Shown one piece after another: positions 24,265-34,869 of a stretch of DNA of 64,000 nucleotides (position 1 is the stretch's first letter; every line of letters begins with the position of its first letter). A program made the position numbers and the translations under genes. The stretch is taken from NCBI RefSeq assembly GCF_000009905.1, contig NC_006177.1, positions 372,001 through 436,000 on the forward strand, read 5' to 3'. Origin of the DNA: Symbiobacterium thermophilum IAM 14863. GTDB taxonomy: Bacteria; Bacillota; Sulfobacillia; Symbiobacteriales; Symbiobacteriaceae. The notes beneath the pieces were generated by a model. The model had not been told where the DNA came from and searched no databases. It saw only the letters and a program-made list of their open reading frames with translations.

Positions 24265-24873
24265 ATGAGCTACCTGATTCCGTATGTGATCGAGCAGACC
24301 AACCGCGGCGAGCGCTCCTACGACATCTACAGTCGGCTGTTGAAGGACCGCATCGTGTTCCTGGGCACGCCCATTGATGATCAGGTGGCCAACGTCGTGA
24401 TCGCCCAACTCCTCTTCCTGGAGAGCGAAGACCCGGACAAGCCGGTCAACCTTTACATCAACTCACCGGGCGGCTCGGTCAGTGCCGGCCTTGGTATCTA
24501 CGATGCGATGCAGCACATCAAGTCGCCGGTGAATACCACTGTGGTGGGAATGGCCGCTTCGATGGCCGCTCTGCTTCTGGCGGCCGGCACCGGCAAGCGG
24601 TATGCCTTGCCCAACGCCCGGGTGATGATCCACCAGCCCCACCTGAGCGGGGTCGGCGGTCAGGTCACCGACATCGAGATCACCGCACGGGAGGCTGTGA
24701 AGACCAAGCAGCTCATGGCCGAGATCCTCGCCAAGCACAGCGGACAGTCGGTGGAGCGCATTCTGGCGGACACCGAGCGCGACCGCTGGATGTCGGCGCA
24801 GGAGGCGGTGGAGTACGGCCTTGTCGATGAGGTGCTGCACCCCAGGGAGAAGGCGAGCCGCTCCGCACGCTAG
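24265..24873 (+). CDS. clpP: ClpP protease subunit
   Basis: Serine peptidase subunit that forms a tetradecameric chamber with ClpX or ClpA/C. It encodes 202 residues with the catalytic Ser99 in [10 protein letters not shown] and His123 in MIHQPH, plus the NSPGGSV loop. ATG follows GAGGAGG. No propeptide is obvious. It is followed by clpX after 21 nt, so both are probably made together. Confidence 0.97.
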   Translation: MSYLIPYVIEQTNRGERSYDIYSRLLKDRIVFLGTPIDDQVANVVIAQLLFLESEDPDKPVNLYINSPGGSVSAGLGIYDAMQHIKSPVNTTVVGMAASMAALLLAAGTGKRYALPNARVMIHQPHLSGVGGQVTDIEITAREAVKTKQLMAEILAKHSGQSVERILADTERDRWMSAQEAVEYGLVDEVLHPREKASRSAR

Positions 24874-24894
24874 CTGCTGAAAAGGGGTGGGGGA

Positions 24895-26169
24895 ATGTTC
24901 AAGTTCACGGGTGAGGATAAGGGCCAGCTCAAGTGCTCGTTCTGCGGCAAGTACCAGGACCAGGTGAAGCGGCTTGTCGCTGGGCCCGGTGTCTATATCT
25001 GCGACGAGTGCATCGAGCTCTGCAATGAGATCATCGAGGAGGAGCTCAGCGAAGAGGTCGACTTCGAACTGAAGGACGTGCCGAAGCCGGCCGAGATCAA
25101 GGCGATCCTCGATCAGTACGTCATCGGGCAGGAGCGCGCCAAGCGCACGCTGGCCGTGGCGGTCTACAACCACTACAAGCGCATCAACCTGGGCAGCAAG
25201 CTGGACGATGTGGAGCTGCAGAAGTCCAACATCCTGATGCTCGGGCCCACGGGCTCCGGCAAGACGCTGCTGGCGCAGACCCTGGCCAGGATTCTGAACG
25301 TTCCCTTCGCCATTGCGGACGCGACGTCGCTGACCGAGGCGGGTTACGTCGGTGAAGACGTCGAGAACATCCTGCTCAAGCTGATCCAGGCCGCCGACTA
25401 CGACATCGAGAAGGCCGAGCGGGGGATCGTCTATATCGACGAGGTCGACAAGATCGCCCGCAAGTCCGAGAACCCGTCCATCACCCGCGATGTGTCGGGC
25501 GAGGGCGTGCAGCAGGCCCTGCTGAAGATCCTGGAGGGCACGATCGCCTCCGTCCCGCCCCAGGGCGGCCGGAAGCACCCGCACCAGGAGTTCATCCAGA
25601 TCAACACCACCAACATCCTGTTCATCTGCGGCGGCGCCTTCGACGGTATCGACAAGATCATCGCCAACCGGGTCGGGCGGAGCGGGCTGGGCTTCGGCGC
25701 CGACATCCGCTCGAAGCAGGAGCAGAACGTCGGCGAGCTGCTGAAGCAGATCATGCCGGAGGACCTGCTGAAGTTCGGCCTGATCCCGGAGTTCATCGGC
25801 CGGCTGCCGATCGTCGTCACGCTGGATGCCCTGGACGAGGATGCGCTGGTGCGCATCCTTCGGGAGCCGAAGAACGCCCTGGTCAAGCAGTACCAGAAGC
25901 TGCTTCAGCTGGACAACATCGAGCTGGAGTTTGAGGAGGAGGCCGTCCGGGCGATCGCCAAGGAGGCGCTGCGGCGCAACACCGGCGCCCGCGGCCTCAG
26001 GGCGATCATCGAGGACATCATGACGGACGTGATGTACGAGGTGCCCTCCCGCACCGACGTCACCAAGTGCGTCATCACCAAGGACGTGGTGCTGAAGAAG
26101 CAGGAGCCGATTCTGGTCACGACCAACGATGCCAAGAGCCGGCGCACCAAGAAGGAGGAGTCCGCCTGA
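24895..26169 (+). CDS. clpX: ClpX ATPase (unfoldase)
   Basis: Encodes 424 residues. The N-terminal zinc-binding domain has CSFCGK and CDEC (Cys14, 17, 36, 39). The AAA+ domain has Walker A GPTGSGKT near residue 118 and Walker [10 protein letters not shown], and the IGF-type loop for ClpP binding is represented by the [10 protein letters not shown] region. It unfolds substrates, including ssrA-tagged proteins made by the tmRNA system encoded in this window, and feeds them to ClpP. Confidence 0.97.
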   Translation: MFKFTGEDKGQLKCSFCGKYQDQVKRLVAGPGVYICDECIELCNEIIEEELSEEVDFELKDVPKPAEIKAILDQYVIGQERAKRTLAVAVYNHYKRINLGSKLDDVELQKSNILMLGPTGSGKTLLAQTLARILNVPFAIADATSLTEAGYVGEDVENILLKLIQAADYDIEKAERGIVYIDEVDKIARKSENPSITRDVSGEGVQQALLKILEGTIASVPPQGGRKHPHQEFIQINTTNILFICGGAFDGIDKIIANRVGRSGLGFGADIRSKQEQNVGELLKQIMPEDLLKFGLIPEFIGRLPIVVTLDALDEDALVRILREPKNALVKQYQKLLQLDNIELEFEEEAVRAIAKEALRRNTGARGLRAIIEDIMTDVMYEVPSRTDVTKCVITKDVVLKKQEPILVTTNDAKSRRTKKEESA

Positions 26170-26182
26170 TTTTCCGGCGGCC

Positions 26183-26219
26183 GAGCCCCGGTGGTCAAAA
26201 TGACCACTGGGGCTCTTTT
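26183..26219 (+). terminator. Terminator after clpX
   Basis: 15-bp stem (26183-26197 / 26201-26215, one G-T pair) with a 3-nt loop, followed by TTTT. Confidence 0.9.
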
Positions 26220-26341
26220 CATGTGCGGAACGTTCATCCAGCATTCGGCCCATGCGGGAGCGGCATACTACCCGAGAACAGCCGCGGGGTGCGCGCGCTG
26301 CGCGCAGCGCCCAACTCGGATGCGGAGGAGGGTTTCCAAGC

Positions 26342-28081
26342 ATGGCCCTGGGCGGCATTTTCGCGATCATCCACGTGCTCTTCGCCGTCGTGATCGGCGT
26401 GTACTTCTGGAACCTTCTGCGGAGCCAGCAGGGGAACCGGCTCGCCGTCGAGCGCGAGTCGCGCCGGGAACTGGACAAGCTGCGGCGCATGCGGGCGGTC
26501 CGGCTGACGGAGCCGCTGTCCGAGCGCACCCGGCCCGCCAGCTTCGACGAGATCGTCGGGCAGGAGGAGGGCATCCGGGCGCTCAGGGCGGCGTTGTGCG
26601 GGCCCAATCCGCAGCACGTGATCATCTACGGGCCGCCGGGCGTAGGGAAGACGGCGGCGGCCCGCCTGGTCCTGGAGGAGGCCAAGCGGAACCCGGCCTC
26701 CCCGTTCGGCCCCGACGCCGCGTTCGTGGAGATCGACGCCACTACCGCCCGTTTTGACGAACGCGGCATCGCGGACCCGCTGATCGGATCGGTCCACGAC
26801 CCCATCTACCAGGGGGCGGGGCCGCTGGGGCTGGCGGGCATCCCGCAGCCCAAGCCCGGCGCGGTGACCCGGGCGCACGGCGGCATCCTCTTCCTGGACG
26901 AGATCGGCGAACTCCATCCCGTGCAGATGAACAAGCTGCTGAAGGTGCTGGAGGACCGCAAGGTCTTCCTGGAGTCGGCATACTTCAGCCCGGATGATCC
27001 CAACATCCCCTCCCATATTAAGGATATTTTCCAGAACGGGCTGCCGGCGGACTTCCGGCTGGTGGGCGCCACGACCCGCCTGCCCCACGAGATCCCCGCC
27101 GCCCTCCGCTCCCGCTGCATGGAGATCTTCTTCCGCCCGCTGCTGCCGGAGGAGGTGGCCCAAGTCGCGCGGCGGGCGGCCGAGAAGGTGGGGCTCGTCC
27201 TGGAGCCGGACGCGGAGGAGGTCATCAAGCGCTACGCCGCCTCCGGCCGGGAGGCCGTCAACATCGTGCAGCTCGCGGCAGGGGTCCTCGCCGGCACCGG
27301 CCGGCGGTCCATCCCCCGCTCCGAGGTGGAGTGGGTGATCAACTCGGGCCAGCTTCAGCCCCGGCCGGACCGGCGGATCCCCAGCAAGCCCCAGGTGGGC
27401 TCCGTCAACGGTCTGGCGGTCAGCGGCCCCAACGTCGGCCACCTGCTGGAGCTGGAGGTGGACGTGCGCCGCGCCCGGGCCGCCGGACAGGGGGTAGTCA
27501 TCGTCACCGGCGTGGTGGACGAGGAGGAGATGGGCGGGCCGGGCCGGACGATGCGGCGCAAGTCCATGGCCAAGGGCTCGGTGGAGAACGTCCTGACGGT
27601 GTTGAAGCAGTACCTGGACGAGGACCCGCGCGATTACGACATCCACGTCAACTTCCCCGGCGGCGTGCCCGTCGACGGCCCCAGCGCCGGCGTGGCGATC
27701 GCCGTGGCGGTGTACAGCGCCTTCACGGGCCGGCCGGTGGACAACCGCACTGCCATGACCGGCGAGGTCTCCATCCGGGGGCTGGTCAAGCCGGTGGGCG
27801 GCGTCGTGGCCAAGGTCGAGGCGGCGCGGCAGGCCGGCTGCACGCGGGTGATCATCCCCCAGGAGAACTGGCAGGAATGCTTCGCGCGCCTGTCCGGCAT
27901 CCGGGTCGTGCCGGTGGAGCGGCTGGACGAGGTCTTCGCCGTGGCGTTTGACCTGCAGCGTGAGCGAGCCGCCGAACCGGCTCCCGTCGAGACCCTTCCG
28001 GTGGAGGAGCCGCGGCCCGTGCCGGTATTTGAGGTGCCACTGCCCCGGCCGGCCGTGTCGCTCACCGGAACCGAGCGCTGA
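26342..28081 (+). CDS. lonB: ATP-dependent Lon-family protease LonB
   Basis: Encodes 579 residues. A single N-terminal membrane segment (about residues 5-25) is followed by an AAA+ domain (Walker A GPPGVGKT near 98; ILFLDEIGE) and a C-terminal Lon protease domain. Its catalytic Ser is in DGPSAGVAI near 445 and the Lys in GGVVAKVEAA near 490. In Bacillus, LonB is a sporulation-linked Lon paralogue made in the forespore. ATG follows GGAGGAGG by 11 nt. The last 35 residues are Pro/Glu-rich. It sits between clpX and lonA, as in other spore formers. Confidence 0.93.
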   Translation: MALGGIFAIIHVLFAVVIGVYFWNLLRSQQGNRLAVERESRRELDKLRRMRAVRLTEPLSERTRPASFDEIVGQEEGIRALRAALCGPNPQHVIIYGPPGVGKTAAARLVLEEAKRNPASPFGPDAAFVEIDATTARFDERGIADPLIGSVHDPIYQGAGPLGLAGIPQPKPGAVTRAHGGILFLDEIGELHPVQMNKLLKVLEDRKVFLESAYFSPDDPNIPSHIKDIFQNGLPADFRLVGATTRLPHEIPAALRSRCMEIFFRPLLPEEVAQVARRAAEKVGLVLEPDAEEVIKRYAASGREAVNIVQLAAGVLAGTGRRSIPRSEVEWVINSGQLQPRPDRRIPSKPQVGSVNGLAVSGPNVGHLLELEVDVRRARAAGQGVVIVTGVVDEEEMGGPGRTMRRKSMAKGSVENVLTVLKQYLDEDPRDYDIHVNFPGGVPVDGPSAGVAIAVAVYSAFTGRPVDNRTAMTGEVSIRGLVKPVGGVVAKVEAARQAGCTRVIIPQENWQECFARLSGIRVVPVERLDEVFAVAFDLQRERAAEPAPVETLPVEEPRPVPVFEVPLPRPAVSLTGTER

Positions 28082-28087
28082 GCGGGA

Positions 28088-28118
28088 CGGGGCGGGGACT
28101 GCCGCAGTCCCCGCCCCG
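28088..28118 (+). terminator. Hairpin after lonB
   Basis: 14-bp perfect stem (28088-28101 / 28105-28118) with a 3-nt loop, 7 nt past the stop codon. No U-run. Confidence 0.6.
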
Positions 28119-28195
28119 CATACTCGTCTCGGGGGCAGCGAAAGCTAACTTCCGTTCGAGCGTCCAGGGCTCCCAGGCGCACCTTTGGCCGCCCG

Positions 28196-28216
28196 GAGAC
28201 GTCTTAATATAACGCG
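28196..28216. promoter_or_regulatory. Motif shared with the tig upstream region (lonA copy)
   Basis: GAGACGTCTTA followed by ATATAACGCG, about 100 nt before lonA. It matches the tig copy at 22779 in 11 of 11 core bases. It may mark a common regulator or an unusual promoter for protein quality-control genes. Confidence 0.4.
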
Positions 28217-28312
28217 TACAGTTGTCTGCGCGTGGTTTTTGAGGCGACGGATGGTAGAACCGGTCTGTTATGATAGAATCGGAACACGTGGTACTGCCAG
28301 GAGGTGAGACCG

Positions 28313-30724
28313 GTGGCCGACAAGCGCACAGAGCAGTTGCTGAACCTGCCCTTGCTCCCCCTGAAGGGCCAGATCGTCTTCCCTACCATGATCGTTCCGC
28401 TTGAGGTGGGCCGGGAGAAGTCCATGCGGGCGGTGGAGGCCGCGATGAACGAAGGCCGGCGCATGGTCCTCGCCATGCAGAAGGATGCCAAGAACGAGAT
28501 GCCCACGCCCGACGACATCTACCTGGTGGGTACGATTGTCGAGATCAAGCAGGTGGTCAAGGTCCCGGGAGGCACGCTCAAGGTCGTCTTCGAGGGCGTA
28601 GCCCGTGCCCGCATCGACCACTACGTCTCCGAGGAACCGTATATGCGGGCAGCCGTGGCCCAGGTGCCCGAGCCGACCACTCGGAGCGCCGAGGCCGAGG
28701 CGCTCATGCGGATGGTCATCAGCCAGTACGAGCGGTACGTCAAGTCGGCCAAGAAGGTGCCGCCGGAGTCGCTGGTCACCGCGGTCCAGGTGGAGGAGCC
28801 GGGGCGCCTGGCCGACACGATCGCGGCCTATATGACCAACCTGGACATGAAGGACAAGCAGGCGGTGCTCGAGGCCTTCGACGTGGTGGAGCGGCTGGAG
28901 CGGATCTCCGACATCCTCAGCCGCGAGATGGAGGTCCTGGATCTGGAGCGCAAGATCAACGTGCGCGTCCGCAAGCAGATGGAGAAGACGCAGCGGGAGT
29001 ACTACCTGCGCGAGCAGATCAAGGCCATCCAGAAGGAGCTGGGCGAGCGGGACGACCGGGGCACCGAGGCCGAACAGTTCCGCGAGAAGATCGAGAAGCT
29101 GGGCATGCCGGACGAGGTCAAGGAAAAGGCCCTGCGCGAGGTGGACCGCTTCGAGAAGATGCCGCCCATGGCCGCCGAGGCCGTCGTCGTGCGCAACTAC
29201 CTGGAGTGGCTCACCAGCCTGCCCTGGTCCACCTTCACCGAGGACCAGGACGACCTGAAGCGGGCCGAGGAGATCCTGGAGAGCGAGCACTACGGGCTGA
29301 AGAAGCCCAAGGACCGCATCCTGGAGTACCTTGCGGTGCGCAAGCTGGTCAAGAAGATGAAGGGGCCCATCCTCTGCCTGGCCGGTCCGCCCGGTGTGGG
29401 CAAGACCTCGCTGGCCAAGAGCGTCGCGCACGCGCTGGGCCGCAAGTTCGTGCGCATTTCGCTGGGCGGTGTGCGGGATGAGGCGGAGATCCGCGGGCAC
29501 CGGCGCACCTACGTGGGCGCACTGCCCGGCCGCATCATCCAGGGAATGCGGCAGGCGGGCAGCCGGAACCCCGTCTTCCTCCTGGACGAGATCGACAAGA
29601 TGTCGTCCGACTTCCGGGGTGACCCGGCGTCGGCGCTGCTGGAGGTGCTCGACCCCGAGCAGAACCACAGCTTCTCGGACCACTACATCGAGGTGCCCTT
29701 CGACCTGTCCGATGTGCTCTTCATCACCACGGCCAACGTGGTCTGGAACATCCCGCGCCCCCTGCTCGACCGCATGGAGCTGATCACCATCTCGGGTTAC
29801 ACCGAGGACGAGAAGGTGGAGATCGCCAAGCGGCACCTGCTGCCCAAGCAGCGGAAAGACCACGGCCTGAGCGAGGAGAACCTGGAGGTCTCGGAGAACG
29901 TCATCCGCACCATCGTGCGGGAGTACACCCGGGAGGCTGGGGTGCGAAACCTGGAGCGGCAGCTGGCGGCCCTCTGCCGGAAGGCCGCCCGGGAGATCGC
30001 CACCCACGACGGCGTGCAGACGGTGCGGGTGACCACGCAGAACCTCCACACCTTCCTGGGCGCCCCGCGTTACCAGTGGGGCAAGAAGTTGAAGGAGGAC
30101 CAGGTCGGCGTGGCCACCGGCATGGTCTACACCGAAACCGGCGGCGACATCCTGCCCATCGAGGTCTCCCTGATGAAGGGCAAGGGCAGCCTGATCCTCA
30201 CGGGCAAGCTGGGCGAGGTGATGAAGGAGTCGGCCCAGGCCGGGCTCTCCTACATCCGTTCCCGCGCCCGGGACCTGGGGCTGGAGGAGGACTTCCACGC
30301 CAAGCACGACATCCACATCCACGTGCCCGAGGGCGCCGTGCCCAAGGAGGGGCCTTCCGCCGGGATCGCGATGGCCACGGCCGTGGTCTCGGCGCTGACC
30401 AACCGGCCCGTCCGGGCGGACCTGGCGATGACCGGCGAGATCACCCTGCGGGGCCGGGTTCTGCCGATCGGCGGGGTGAAGGAGAAGCTGCTCGGCGCCC
30501 ACCGGGCGGGCATCACGCACATCATCCTGCCCCGCGAGAACGAGAAGGACCTGGAGGAGATCCCGGGCAACGTGCGCAAGAAGCTGCACGTGCATCTGGT
30601 CGACCACATGGACGAGGTGCTCCGGCTCGCCCTCCTGGAGCCCAGGGAAGGCGACGAGCAGATCCTGCCGCCGCCCGAGGCCATCGACGTGGAGGGGACG
30701 CAACCCACCAGTCCCGTGGTATAG
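28313..30724 (+). CDS. lon: ATP-dependent protease Lon (LonA)
   Basis: Encodes 803 residues. The order is an N-terminal substrate-binding LAN domain ([21 protein letters not shown]), a coiled helical region, an AAA+ domain ([18 protein letters not shown]) and a C-terminal Ser-Lys protease domain with the serine in EGPSAGIAM near residue 682 and the lysine in [10 protein letters not shown]. It degrades misfolded and short-lived proteins in the cytoplasm. GTG at 28313 is chosen because AGGAGGTGA ends 5 nt upstream, and the GTG at 28304 lies inside that SD. Confidence 0.96.
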   Translation: MADKRTEQLLNLPLLPLKGQIVFPTMIVPLEVGREKSMRAVEAAMNEGRRMVLAMQKDAKNEMPTPDDIYLVGTIVEIKQVVKVPGGTLKVVFEGVARARIDHYVSEEPYMRAAVAQVPEPTTRSAEAEALMRMVISQYERYVKSAKKVPPESLVTAVQVEEPGRLADTIAAYMTNLDMKDKQAVLEAFDVVERLERISDILSREMEVLDLERKINVRVRKQMEKTQREYYLREQIKAIQKELGERDDRGTEAEQFREKIEKLGMPDEVKEKALREVDRFEKMPPMAAEAVVVRNYLEWLTSLPWSTFTEDQDDLKRAEEILESEHYGLKKPKDRILEYLAVRKLVKKMKGPILCLAGPPGVGKTSLAKSVAHALGRKFVRISLGGVRDEAEIRGHRRTYVGALPGRIIQGMRQAGSRNPVFLLDEIDKMSSDFRGDPASALLEVLDPEQNHSFSDHYIEVPFDLSDVLFITTANVVWNIPRPLLDRMELITISGYTEDEKVEIAKRHLLPKQRKDHGLSEENLEVSENVIRTIVREYTREAGVRNLERQLAALCRKAAREIATHDGVQTVRVTTQNLHTFLGAPRYQWGKKLKEDQVGVATGMVYTETGGDILPIEVSLMKGKGSLILTGKLGEVMKESAQAGLSYIRSRARDLGLEEDFHAKHDIHIHVPEGAVPKEGPSAGIAMATAVVSALTNRPVRADLAMTGEITLRGRVLPIGGVKEKLLGAHRAGITHIILPRENEKDLEEIPGNVRKKLHVHLVDHMDEVLRLALLEPREGDEQILPPPEAIDVEGTQPTSPVV

Positions 30725-30737
30725 GGTAGAGCAGCGC

Positions 30738-30772
30738 GGCGGGAGGAACCTCACGGGGTTTCTCCCGCCTTT
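30738..30772 (+). terminator. Terminator after lon
   Basis: 13-bp stem GGCGGGAGGAACC / GGTTTCTCCCGCC (one G-T pair), 6-nt loop, then TTT. Confidence 0.8.
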
Positions 30773-30845
30773 CGCGTGACGTCGGGGCCGGTCCGGGCGG
30801 GACTCCCCCGCGCTCCGGGACACGGCCGGACCAAGGAGGGATTGC

Positions 30846-31547
30846 ATGGGCGTACACGCCGAGTTCGTGCTGAGCGCCGTCGCACAAGGCCAGTTCCCGC
30901 AGGACGGGCTGCCGGAGGTGGCCCTGGTCGGCAGGTCCAATGTGGGGAAGTCGTCGTTGATCAACGCCCTGGTGCGGAACCGCAAGCTGGCCAGGACTTC
31001 CAATACCCCCGGCCGCACGCAGGCGCTCAACTTCTATCGCGTCTGGCCGCAGGGCAAGCCCCGGCCGGAGGGCGAGCCACAGCCGGACAAGGACGCCGGC
31101 AGGACGGCGTTGTCGGGCCCGGTGCTGCAGGCGGCCCGGGAGAGCGGCGCCTTCTACTTGGTGGACATGCCCGGGTACGGCTTCGCGCGGGTCTCCGAGG
31201 CGCAGCGGCGGGAGTGGGCCCGGTTGATCGAGGGGTACCTGCTGACGCGCGGGGCCCTGCGCGGGGTTCTGCAGATCGTCGACCTGCGGCACCCGCCGAC
31301 CCGGGACGATGTCACCATGCGGGAGTGGATCCGGCACCACCGGCTGCCGAGCCTCTGCGTGGCCACCAAGGCGGACAAGATCGGGCGGACGGCCTGGCCC
31401 CGGCACCGGCAGGTCATCGCTCGGGAGCTGGGGCTGGACGGCGACGGGGAGCCGCTGGTTCTGTTCTCTGCCGAGACCGGACTGGGGCGCGACGACGTCT
31501 GGCGTTGGATCCGCGAGCACGTACAAGACTGGACATTTGACATGTAA
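30846..31547 (+). CDS. engB: Ribosome biogenesis GTPase EngB (YsxC) with an insertion
   Basis: Essential GTPase needed for 50S subunit assembly. It encodes 233 residues: P-loop GRSNVGKSS (about 29-37), G2 region NTPGRTQALNFY, G3 DMPGYGFA and G4 TKADK. Between G2 and G3 about 35 residues rich in Pro, Gly and Glu are inserted, where most EngB proteins have a tight turn. This makes it longer than the usual 195-210 residues. The lon-engB order is typical of Firmicutes. ATG follows AAGGAGG. Confidence 0.94.
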   Translation: MGVHAEFVLSAVAQGQFPQDGLPEVALVGRSNVGKSSLINALVRNRKLARTSNTPGRTQALNFYRVWPQGKPRPEGEPQPDKDAGRTALSGPVLQAARESGAFYLVDMPGYGFARVSEAQRREWARLIEGYLLTRGALRGVLQIVDLRHPPTRDDVTMREWIRHHRLPSLCVATKADKIGRTAWPRHRQVIARELGLDGDGEPLVLFSAETGLGRDDVWRWIREHVQDWTFDM

Positions 31548-31646
31548 TCTATCGCAAGTGTTTTAATATCCGAGTCATGTGTGGTACATTTAGGATTGTA
31601 CGGTTTCAGGCTCCGTCGAAAGCGACGTGCGCGGAGGGAGTAGTGT

Positions 31647-33149
31647 ATGCGCTGGTCTCATCTGATCAATCCACTCCAGTGGAACTTCGGTATTCGTACG
31701 GTGGCCACGCTGTTCACCTGGGCGCTCCTGCCGGTCTTCCTCACGACCTTTGTGGCTTTCAGGCGGCTGGGCGCGGCGGCGCAGACGCTCGGACTAAGCG
31801 CGCAGCAGCTGCAGGCCCTGGAGTCCCATCTGCTGCAGGCCGTCCTGTGGGTCGAGGTTCCGATCGTCATCGTCGTGATCGGGGCGTCCATCCTGTTCGC
31901 CTACGTGGTGGTCAAGCCGCTGGCCCGCCTGAAGGAGGCCATGCAGCGCGTCGCCCAGGGCGACCTGTCGCAGACGTCGGTGGTGGTGACGAGCCGGGAC
32001 GAGGTGGGACAGGCCACCCGTTCGTACAACATGATGGCGTCGCAGCTGGCGGCGATGGTCCGTACGCTCGCCCAGACAGCGTCAAACCTCGAGAGGGCGG
32101 CCGCCGAGGTGGACCGCAGCGCCCGGGAGGCCGATGAGGTGACGGGCGCCTCCAGCCGGGAGATCGCCAACATGGAGACGATGGCCGCCAGGCAGGCGGA
32201 GTACGCCGCGGACGGCGCGCGGGCCATCCGCGAGGTGGAGGAGGCGGCTTCGCAGGTCGCCGCGGCCGCGCAGTCGCAGGCTGAAGAGGTGGAGCGGGCT
32301 GCGGCCACCGTGCGGCAGATGGCCGAGGCGATCGAACAGGTGGCGGAGAGCGCCGGCGTCGTGGCGGAGGCCGCGACGCGCACCCGCGAGGCCGCCGAGC
32401 AGGGCGGCGAGGCGGTGCGGCAGTCCGCCGAGGGCATGAACCGGGTGCGCGACCGCGTGCTGGACGCGTCGAACCAGGTGCGCCAGCTGAGCGAGTCGCT
32501 GCAGCAGGTGGATGAGATCCTGCAGCTGATTACGGAGATCGCCGGCCAGACGGACCTGCTGGCTCTGAACGCGGCCATCGAGGCCGCCCGCGTGGGCGAG
32601 CACGGCAAGGGCTTCGCGGTGGTCGCGGGCGAGGTGCGCCGCCTGGCGGAGCGGGTCCGCACGGCGGCCGGCGAGATCGCCGGGCGGATCGAGGGGCTGC
32701 GGAGCAGCGCGGCTGTGGTGGTGCAGACCATGGAGGCCGGCACCGCGGAGGTGGAGCACGGGGTGCAGCTCTCCGCAGAGGCCGGCGCGTCGCTGGAGCG
32801 GATTCTGGCAGCCGTGGCCGACACCCAGAAGGAGGCGCAGTCCATCTCCGCCGCTGCCCAGGAGATGGCCGCCGCCAGCCAGGACGTGGTGAACGCCACG
32901 GTGCAGCTCTCCGCCATCGCCGAGGAGAACGCGGCCACGGCGGAGGAGATGCTGGCCAGCGCCAAGGCGGTCACCACCCTCATCGGCCAGGTGGAGGAGC
33001 AGTCGCAGGCCGGCCGGCATGCCATGGCGGCGATGAGCGCGTCCGCCACGCAGGTCCAGGCGGCCATGCAGCGGCTGGTGGAGCTGGCCGGGAAGGCTTC
33101 CGACATGGCCAACGCTCTGCGCCAGCAAGCCGCCCAGTTCCGTTTCTAG
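31647..33149 (+). CDS. Methyl-accepting chemotaxis protein with minimal extracellular domain
   Basis: Encodes 500 residues. Membrane segments lie at about 18-40 and 68-92 and enclose only about 28 residues, too few for a normal ligand-binding domain. A HAMP domain (about 88-142) and a long MA signalling domain follow. The signalling hairpin reads [18 protein letters not shown] followed by [16 protein letters not shown]. It signals through CheA/CheW; the stimulus may be sensed in the membrane or by a partner. ATG follows GGAGGGAG. No chemotaxis genes are adjacent. Its stop codon overlaps that of the convergent transporter gene. Confidence 0.93.
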   Translation: MRWSHLINPLQWNFGIRTVATLFTWALLPVFLTTFVAFRRLGAAAQTLGLSAQQLQALESHLLQAVLWVEVPIVIVVIGASILFAYVVVKPLARLKEAMQRVAQGDLSQTSVVVTSRDEVGQATRSYNMMASQLAAMVRTLAQTASNLERAAAEVDRSAREADEVTGASSREIANMETMAARQAEYAADGARAIREVEEAASQVAAAAQSQAEEVERAAATVRQMAEAIEQVAESAGVVAEAATRTREAAEQGGEAVRQSAEGMNRVRDRVLDASNQVRQLSESLQQVDEILQLITEIAGQTDLLALNAAIEAARVGEHGKGFAVVAGEVRRLAERVRTAAGEIAGRIEGLRSSAAVVVQTMEAGTAEVEHGVQLSAEAGASLERILAAVADTQKEAQSISAAAQEMAAASQDVVNATVQLSAIAEENAATAEEMLASAKAVTTLIGQVEEQSQAGRHAMAAMSASATQVQAAMQRLVELAGKASDMANALRQQAAQFRF

Positions 33150-34063
33150 CTTGCGGCTGCCCGCCGGTCCCGGCCGGCGGGCAGTTCGGCCATCAGCATG
33201 CCGGCGATGATGAGCGCTGCACCGGCGTATCCCCGGGGCGTGAGGACCTCGCCGGCCAGCAGGTAGGCGAAGACCGCGCCCCAGACCGGCTCGGCGGCGA
33301 AGATCAGGGCCGTGTGCGTCGCGGTCGTGTAGGGCTGCAGCAGGTTCTGGAGCAGGTAGGCGGCGGCGGTGGCCAGCAGACCGCAGACGATGACGGCGGT
33401 CCCTACGTGGGCGGGCCCGCCCCACCAGAGGACGCCTGCCACTCCCGGCAGGACGGTGCCCCGGTCGGCCAGGTGCAGCAAGGCGGAGAGCACGCCGGCG
33501 GTGCCCAACTGGATGACGGCCAGGGCGTACCGGTCGTGTGCCGCGCCGAAACGGCTGACCCCGGCCACGTGCAGACCGAAGCCGAATGCGCCCATCAGCA
33601 CGAGCAGATCGCCCCGCGAGGGGGCCAGGCTGCCGTCCAACGAGAGCATGGCCAGGCCCGCGAGGGCCGTGAGCACGCCCAGCCAGGCCGCAGGCGACGG
33701 CGCCGTCCGCAGCCAGACCAGCGACAGCACCGGCACGATCACCACCGAAAGCCCGGTGATGAAGGCGGCCTTCGCGCTGGTCGTGTAGGCCAGGCCAAAG
33801 GTCTGGAACGCGTAGCCGGCAAACAGGAAGATCCCCAGGAGAACCCCGGCGCGCCAGGTGGCCGCCGGTAGCCTCCTCAGCCGCCTGTGGAAGACGGCGG
33901 CCAGCAGCAGGGCCGCCATGAGGAACCGGACCGCAAGAAACCAGTAGGTGGGCACGCCGCCAGCCTCGAGGCTGGTGGCGTTCTTCACCATGGGGAACGT
34001 CGCGCCCCAGATCGCCGTGATGCCCAGGAGAACGAGATCTGCCTGCCAGGTGCGGATCTGCAA
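33146..34063 (-). CDS. EamA/DMT-family transporter
   Basis: Encodes 305 residues with about ten membrane segments in two EamA repeats; the first begins [17 protein letters not shown] and the second ends with the typical [15 protein letters not shown]. These exporters move amino acids or other small metabolites; the substrate cannot be deduced. It converges on the chemotaxis gene with a 4-nt overlap of stop codons (CTAG) and no terminator hairpin between them. ATG is preceded by AAGGAGG about 12 nt away. Confidence 0.88.
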   Translation of the reverse strand: MQIRTWQADLVLLGITAIWGATFPMVKNATSLEAGGVPTYWFLAVRFLMAALLLAAVFHRRLRRLPAATWRAGVLLGIFLFAGYAFQTFGLAYTTSAKAAFITGLSVVIVPVLSLVWLRTAPSPAAWLGVLTALAGLAMLSLDGSLAPSRGDLLVLMGAFGFGLHVAGVSRFGAAHDRYALAVIQLGTAGVLSALLHLADRGTVLPGVAGVLWWGGPAHVGTAVIVCGLLATAAAYLLQNLLQPYTTATHTALIFAAEPVWGAVFAYLLAGEVLTPRGYAGAALIIAGMLMAELPAGRDRRAAAS

Positions 34064-34268
34064 CCCGGAACTGCCTCCTTACTTTCTACTAATACCGTAA
34101 ATCCTAGCAAATTGGTGAACGTGCGTCCAATGCGTCGGCGGGCGCCGGGCCGTTCCGCCCGGCGGCCCGCCGACACTTTTTCCCTGAAGGTGGCCTGCCG
34201 TCGCCCGTCGAAACCACAGCCGGTGGAACGTTAAACAGTCTACGGAGTAAGGGTGTGCAACCATCAAC

Positions 34269-34826
34269 ATGGCAACCACGGACGACGTCTTGCCGGGTCT
34301 GCCCCGGGTGGGGCTGAGGCCGGTGGAGCAGGCCGATCTCGCGCTGCTCTCCCGTTGGGACGAGGACCCGGTCATCGGCGCGCTGATGGGGAGGCGTTTC
34401 GTCGGTCAGAGCCCGGCCCAGTGGCTGGAGGACGTGCGGCACAGCAGGACCAGCCGGGTGTGGATGATCGAATGGGAAGGCCGGACGGTGGGCGAGGTGG
34501 AACTGGCGCAGGTGAACCGGCGCGCCGGCACGGCGGAGGTCCGGGTCTGCGTGGGGGAGAAGGCCCTCTGGGGGAGGGGCATCGGGACCGCCGCCATGTC
34601 AGCCCTGCTGAATGAAGCCTTCGTCGTCATGGGGCTGGAGACTGTCTACCTCCGGGTCTTCACCACCAACCTGCGGGCCATCGGCCTGTACGAACGGCTC
34701 GGGTTCCGACGCGAGGGGCTCCTGGCGCCGAGCAGCCGCCGCGCGGACCCGGCGCCGGTGCTGCTGATGAACCTGTCACGGAGCCGCTGGCTGGCCCGGA
34801 AGCGCCGGGAACCGGCCCTCTGTTGA
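34269..34826 (+). CDS. GNAT-family N-acetyltransferase (RimJ/RimL-like)
   Basis: Encodes 185 residues. The acetyl-CoA binding motif is CVGEKALWGRGIGTAAM near residues 97-113, and the ending NLRAIGLYERLGFRREG (about 135-151) is typical of the RimJ/RimL group, which acetylates ribosomal proteins or small amines. The substrate is unknown. The SD is weak and distant (AAGGGTG). It lies between the EamA gene and the valS T-box leader, with no obvious partner. Confidence 0.85.
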   Translation: MATTDDVLPGLPRVGLRPVEQADLALLSRWDEDPVIGALMGRRFVGQSPAQWLEDVRHSRTSRVWMIEWEGRTVGEVELAQVNRRAGTAEVRVCVGEKALWGRGIGTAAMSALLNEAFVVMGLETVYLRVFTTNLRAIGLYERLGFRREGLLAPSSRRADPAPVLLMNLSRSRWLARKRREPALC

Positions 34827-34869
34827 CAACGCGGCCCGCGCGCCCTATCATGGTGCCATACGCATCCAT

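Noticed and set aside
28268-31030. 920-codon minus-strand frame opposite lon
   Set aside because: Shadow produced by G/C-rich third codon positions of lon; composition is implausible for a protein.
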